Shown here: piece after piece, positions 59,959 to 64,000 of the stretch
Numbering within the stretch: position 1 is the first letter of the stretch
How the letters are laid out: the number at the start of each line of letters is the position of its first letter
Source: Corylus avellana
Taxonomy: Eukaryota; Streptophyta; Magnoliopsida; Fagales; Betulaceae
Length of the DNA: 64,000 nucleotides
Direction of reading: 5' to 3'
Assembly (NCBI RefSeq): GCF_901000735.1
Contig: NC_081551.1
Span: 5,879,420 to 5,943,419, forward strand
Position numbers and translations under genes: made by a program
The notes under the pieces: model-generated
Seen by the model: the letters and a program-made list of their open reading frames with translations, nothing else
Told to the model about the DNA's origin: nothing
Databases searched by the model: none

Positions 59959-60811
59959 TTTACTTCTTACCCTAATTTCAAAAATTGATAATCCTGATTT
60001 AAAAGAAGAGTATCTTAAAAAACTTAAGAAACTCATGACCAAAGATGTTGAAAAACCTGTTGGCACTAAAATCTCTCTTGAAGATACCTTGAAATGATTT
60101 TCAAAACAAAAATTCAAGGTTGTTACTATCTCAGACTTGCAACATGAGATTAGTATCATCAAGAAAGATATTGTCAACTTGCAAATTGCCTTGCAAAATG
60201 TTAATATCGAAAACAAAGATTTACAACAAAAACTTTTGCTTTTAAATCTTAACCAATGTTTTCCAGGAAGTGTTTCTGATAACGAAACAACTGAGCATGA
60301 TGATGAGGCTGAATCCAGTCATAAATCTTTGTCTAATGAAGTTAAGATTGTCAGTATGATCAGTAAAATTGTTCCTCCCAGATGGTATTCAAAAGTCAAA
60401 ATTACCATTTCCCCTGATTATGCTTTTGATGTTTTTGCTTTAATTGATTCTGATTTGAATTGTATTCAAGAAGGATTTATTTCTAGCAAATATTTTGAAA
60501 AATCAACGCAGAAACTTGACTCTGCAAGTGGAAACAAATTGCACATTGATTTTGAATTGAATAATGCTTATGTCCGTTGTGATAATATTCATTTTCATAT
60601 TCCTACTGTTCTTGTCAAAAATATGAGCGAAAGAGTAATTCTTGGAATGCCTTTCCTTGCTTTGCTTTATCCATTCTCTGTTGACGAGATTGGTGTTTCA
60701 ACTGTTAAATTTGGTATTAATATTCAAATACATTTTGCTTCAAAATTTGAAATTGATATTAATAGGTTGGATATTAAGTTTAGGCAGTCCCCAGATCTAG
60801 AAGTTGGATAA
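59959..60811 (+). pseudogene. Endogenous pararetrovirus-like gag C-terminus and protease, inactive
   Basis: After a stop near 60097 the frame from 60137 (224 codons) starts with a coiled-coil-like segment (residues about 1-40). It then enters a retropepsin-like domain of the caulimovirid type, with KVKITISPDYAFDVFALIDS, DLNCIQEGF and VILGMPFLALLYPF. Family members have an Asp-Thr/Ser-Gly catalytic triad followed by Ala at this spot. Here the Gly and Ala are missing (IDSDLNC), so the protease should be dead. The frame ends before any reverse transcriptase, which is absent from the window. An LTR retroelement with a related polyprotein is the alternative. Confidence 0.6.
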
Positions 60812-61026
60812 GGACCCTATTCCCATCAGAATTTTATCTTGCTTAAACACCCCCCTAACGGTTGTGTTTTCCCAGAATTCTTTGTTCATACCTATCCCAA
60901 CACATGGCGCATATTATTATTTCATTTTTGCAAAAAATTATTTTGACATTATTTTGCATATATTTTATAAAAATTTTAACTATTCTGGTTCTAATTAGTT
61001 TCCTTATGAATTTTTGCAGTGCCACA

Positions 61027-62192
61027 ATGACAAGCAAAAAGGATAAAGAGAAAGTCGATTCCAAGGCTCTGACTTTAAAAACAGATTATTTCCCTTCTAT
61101 CCTGATTCTCAGATGTCGTACTCAAGTACACTTGCCTCCTCTTATGATCCCTTTTCTGATAGATCAAAAAATTCCTTCATTAGGTATGATAAAACGTCTG
61201 CCTATATGACTCTCCCTTATTCTCTGAATTTATTCTTTGTCGAATTAAATCGTTCTTCCTCTTCTAAATCTGCCGGAGATATTGCCCTCTCCTACTTCCC
61301 TCCAAATTTTCACTGGTTTCCTGAACATCCCAAGAAAAATTTGGCCTATTATTCTGCTGTCTTAAAACAAACCGATTCTATCTCTTTCAAAGCTATTCCT
61401 GATAGAAATAATCCCCAGAAGAAATACTTTATCATAGTGTCTATTTCAAAAGGATTATCATTGAAAAGGAATGGGGTAATCATCCCTCTGTCGCAAAATC
61501 CCTTAACGGATTTTCTATCCCTTGCACTTATTATGACTATATCGACTATATCGATGCCTGGTTTAAGTTCTTGCTTTATCAAACCTCGATTTTTAATCAT
61601 TTTTGGTTTGTTAATTTTGACAAAAATTTCTCTGGTATCCTTCCTCTCTAGTTCTCCAGATGGTAGAACCAATTTGGCCTTCTCCCTGATATTCTCCCTC
61701 TCCAACTAGTTGAAGCTTTCCAATTACTACAAAGTTGATTCTTATGGCTCTAAGTTTTCAACTATGCTTTATTTTGTCAAAAAATACAAAATTCCTTGGA
61801 TTCTGAAATGGTAATATCACCTTTCAGATGATAAGATCCAACGACAGTGGTTTGTCAAATGGTGGGATAAATGCTCACTAGTTGATTCCATTGTTATCAC
61901 TGTCAAAGAAATATCTCAAGCACCCAAGGCTCATGCTTTGCCACTAACGGCTAAATCCCCACTCTTAATTACTCCTAGTATTTTCTCTTCCCCAAAAGAA
62001 GAAAAGGAAATATCCCCTGTTTCTTCTCCCTCCAATTCATCTAGTTCTTTCAAGAAGAAATCTTCTTCAAAGAAGAAAGATAAAATCAAAGCTCTCCTTG
62101 CTGCCCTTGAAGATGATTCTGACAATGACGAAGAAGAAGAAAAATCTGCATCGTCCCAGAGAAGACCCTACCCAGGGATTGAAGATTTGTGA
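61027..62192 (+). pseudogene. Second ORF of the pararetrovirus-like element, frameshifted
   Basis: An ATG at 61027 opens a short basic start (MTSKKDKEKVDSK) preceded by TTTTTGCAG, which looks like a splice acceptor. The frame soon shifts to that of 61113-61709 and again to a third frame near 61500. The last part (61938-62192) is Ser/Lys- and Asp/Glu-rich and ends PYPGIEDL. Trp- and Pro-rich pieces such as YFPPNFHWFPEHPKKN resemble a domain found downstream of RNase H in plant pararetrovirus-like polyproteins. That domain has no known function to me. The inverted copy at 63839-64000 has 14 more codons near the C-terminus, so this copy carries an in-frame deletion. Confidence 0.5.
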
Positions 62193-62990
62193 ACCAATGG
62201 CCCCTTAACGGCTAAATTTCCCTGTTCTCAGTTTTGGCCTATAACGGCCTCGGAATTCCCAAGAGTTTTGACGAAAAAGAACTGCTACCATTCCATTAAC
62301 AGCTGGTTCTCAGTTCACTGTTCATAACAACAGCAATTATCTAAAGATCTTCAACGGATCAATGTTCATCACTATTTGAAGTTACTGTGCAAAATCACTG
62401 TTCACTTTTACTGTTCATTGTCATGGACGACACTGTACAAGATTACTGTTTAGACGCACTATTCACTGTTCAAAATTTGTCTGCCGACACTACAGTGTCG
62501 ACAGCTACTGTTCCAGATTGGCGTTGAACGTGCTTCTACTGTGCACTTTTGACCGCATTAACGAGGCATCTGCTTTACTATTTGGTTCATGATTGTATTT
62601 TGTTTTTTTTTTTTAAATGTAATTGGCCTATATAACGGGCTCCCCTCTCCCATTATAAGGCATAAGCAATTTACCAGAGACCTTCATCTTCTGAAGCTCC
62701 TTTGCTCTCTAGCCATTCGCCTACTCTTATCATTTCTTCTTCTCTGTCACTTACTTGAGTAAGCTTTATCATGTATTTTTGTAAGCTTTATCTAATCTGT
62801 AACGATTTAAGCTTATATCAAGCTTTGTTTATCAAACTCCTTAACTATCTTTAATTTCAGTTCTTTATTTTGATTATACAACTATTCATGGCTGGTTTTA
62901 CTGCTTTGTTTTAAATTATCTTATTGCATGTACATCTCTCCCCTACTCCTTGCATCTATATGCATACTGTGCTTCCTCTCCCTCCGTTGT
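62193..62990 (+). promoter_or_regulatory. Intergenic region and promoter of the pararetrovirus-like element
   Basis: Downstream of the last stop lies about 430 bp rich in ACTGTTCA-type octamers (62300-62560). A TATA box, TATATAA (62629-62635), and a pyrimidine-rich leader follow. Coding sequence, then promoter, then primer-binding site without LTR ends fits the circular caulimovirid map better than an LTR retrotransposon, because no TG...CA boundary precedes the primer site. A palindrome GACACTACAGTGTC lies near 62486. Confidence 0.5.
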
Positions 62991-63004
62991 TGGTATCAGA
63001 GCCA
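62991..63004 (+). promoter_or_regulatory. tRNA-Met primer-binding site
   Basis: TGGTATCAGAGCCA is complementary to the 3' end of initiator tRNA-Met, the primer of caulimovirids and many plant LTR elements. A degraded second match (TGGTATCAAAGCCC) lies at about 63223-63236. Confidence 0.75.
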
Positions 63005-63324
63005 AAATAGATTGCTGATCCTCTCACTCTCCAGTTGGGTACGGAGAGGCTCTCCTGCGGCAGGTTCGTGTCCGTTCAAGTGCTAGGACACGGATGCTTT
63101 GGTAGGTACGGGTGTAGGCCATGACGGGGAAAGCCGTCCCTCACGCTTGGAGTTCGGGTTGGTCAGGCATAAGCAACCTGGCGTCGTGCCCCTCGAGTCT
63201 TTGTCGGACGAGAGCTCCCATTTGGTATCAAAGCCCTAAGAGTTCCGATCTCTTTGTTACTTGATGTACACCCTGCTCTCTCTTGACCCCCTGAGTATAG
63301 TCTTGTTCTTCTCCTCTTAGTCTT

Positions 63325-64000
63325 TGGTAAATTGCTTCAGCCTTACAATGGGAGAGGGGAGCCCATTATATAGGCCAATTACATTAAAAAAAAACACAAA
63401 ATACAATCATGAACCAAATAGTAAAGCAGATGCCTCGTTAATGCGGTCAAAAGTGAACAGTAGAGGCACGTTTAGCGCCAATCTGGAACAGTGAAAGTAG
63501 TCAATTCGGAACAGTAGCTGTCGACACTGTAGTATTGGCAGACAAATCTTAAACAGTGAATAGTGCGTCTGAACAGTAATCCTGTACAGTGTTCCTCGTG
63601 ACAATGAATAGTAAAAGTGAACAGTGATTTTGCACAGTAACTTCAAACAGTGATGAACAGTGATCCGTTGAAGATCTTTTAAATAATGGAAAGTTTTCTG
63701 TTGTTATGAACAGTGAACTGAGAACCAGCCGTTAATATAATGGTAGCAGTTCTTTTTCGTCGGAACACTTAGGAAATCCGAGGCCGTTATGGGCCAAAAC
63801 TGAGAACAAGGAATTTTAGCCGTTAAGGGGCCATTAGTTCACAAATCTTCAATCCCTGGGTAGGGATAGTAGTCTTGTGTGTCTTCATAATATGGGGAAG
63901 CTTGAAGGGGCTTCTGGGACGATGCAGATTTTTCTTCTTCATCGTCGTTGTCAGAATCATCTTCAAGGGCAGCAAGGAGAGCTTTGATTTTCTCTTTCTT
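63325..64000 (-). pseudogene. Inverted second copy of the pararetrovirus-like element end (cut by window end)
   Basis: The reverse complement of this block matches about 62040-62690: the ORF C-terminus (stop codon at 63839-63841, again PGIEDL), the ACTGTTCA-rich intergenic region, and a TATA box (63366-63372 on the minus strand). Homology stops near 63325, leaving a spacer of about 630 bp. The two copies differ at many sites and by indels, so they are related but not a very recent duplication. The coding part continues beyond the window. Confidence 0.75.

Noticed and set aside
62193..63000. Classical LTR next to the tRNA-Met primer site
   Set aside because: No CA end precedes the primer site and coding sequence lies directly upstream, so a caulimovirid-type intergenic region fits better. 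An LTR is not fully excluded.

Overview
The window is nuclear DNA of a flowering plant, almost certainly a eudicot. It has GT-AG introns, long AT-rich intergenic stretches, many small foldback transposons, TRIM, LINE and SINE elements, a hAT-type element and pararetrovirus-like debris. The proteins match eudicot families, and the transposon load suggests a medium-sized, possibly woody-plant genome. The species cannot be named from the sequence alone.

Six protein-coding genes are supported. (1) An intronless brassinosteroid receptor kinase, BRI1, lies at 2131-5730 on the minus strand. (2) A five-coding-exon nucleotide-sugar transporter of the URGT/NST-KT1 type lies at 15517-22083 on the minus strand, with a further non-coding leader exon near 23.1-23.3 kb. 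In Arabidopsis, BRI1 and NST-KT1 are adjacent, so this pair looks like conserved microsynteny. (3) A three-exon plant protein of unknown function, often labelled holocarboxylase synthetase-like, lies at 28048-37542 on the plus strand. Its two introns are each about 4.4 kb and full of transposon remains. (4) A TSL-kinase-interacting-protein-1-like gene lies at 41217-44893 on the plus strand. (5) A CDK-like Ser/Thr kinase with a myristoylation-type N-terminus lies at 46735-53747 on the plus strand. (6) A small DUF3511 gene lies at 54096-54410 on the minus strand. All spliced reading frames were checked by adding exon lengths, and each closes in frame.

Between genes, 6-15 kb and 23.5-27.7 kb are gene-free and hold nested MITEs, a TRIM, a tRNA-derived SINE with an exact 8-bp target duplication, and two GC-richer islands with G-box motifs. 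The 33-34 kb intron region holds a 282-bp TRIM with perfect 5-bp target duplications, and a TIR element carrying six hairpin-forming GGGGTGG...CCACCCC units. From 56.7 to 58.4 kb there is a 1750-bp non-autonomous hAT element.

From 59.5 kb to the window end lies a rearranged, decayed endogenous pararetrovirus-like (or closely related LTR) element. It has a head-to-head inverted junction with a 17-bp loop, a protease region whose catalytic triad is broken, and no reverse transcriptase or RNase H. A second ORF is frameshifted. It is followed by a promoter-like intergenic region and a tRNA-Met primer-binding site. A second copy of the element end lies inverted opposite it, so two TATA boxes face each other. 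No novel multi-gene system is visible; the most unusual material is this inverted viral-like cluster and the nested or hairpin-forming repeats.
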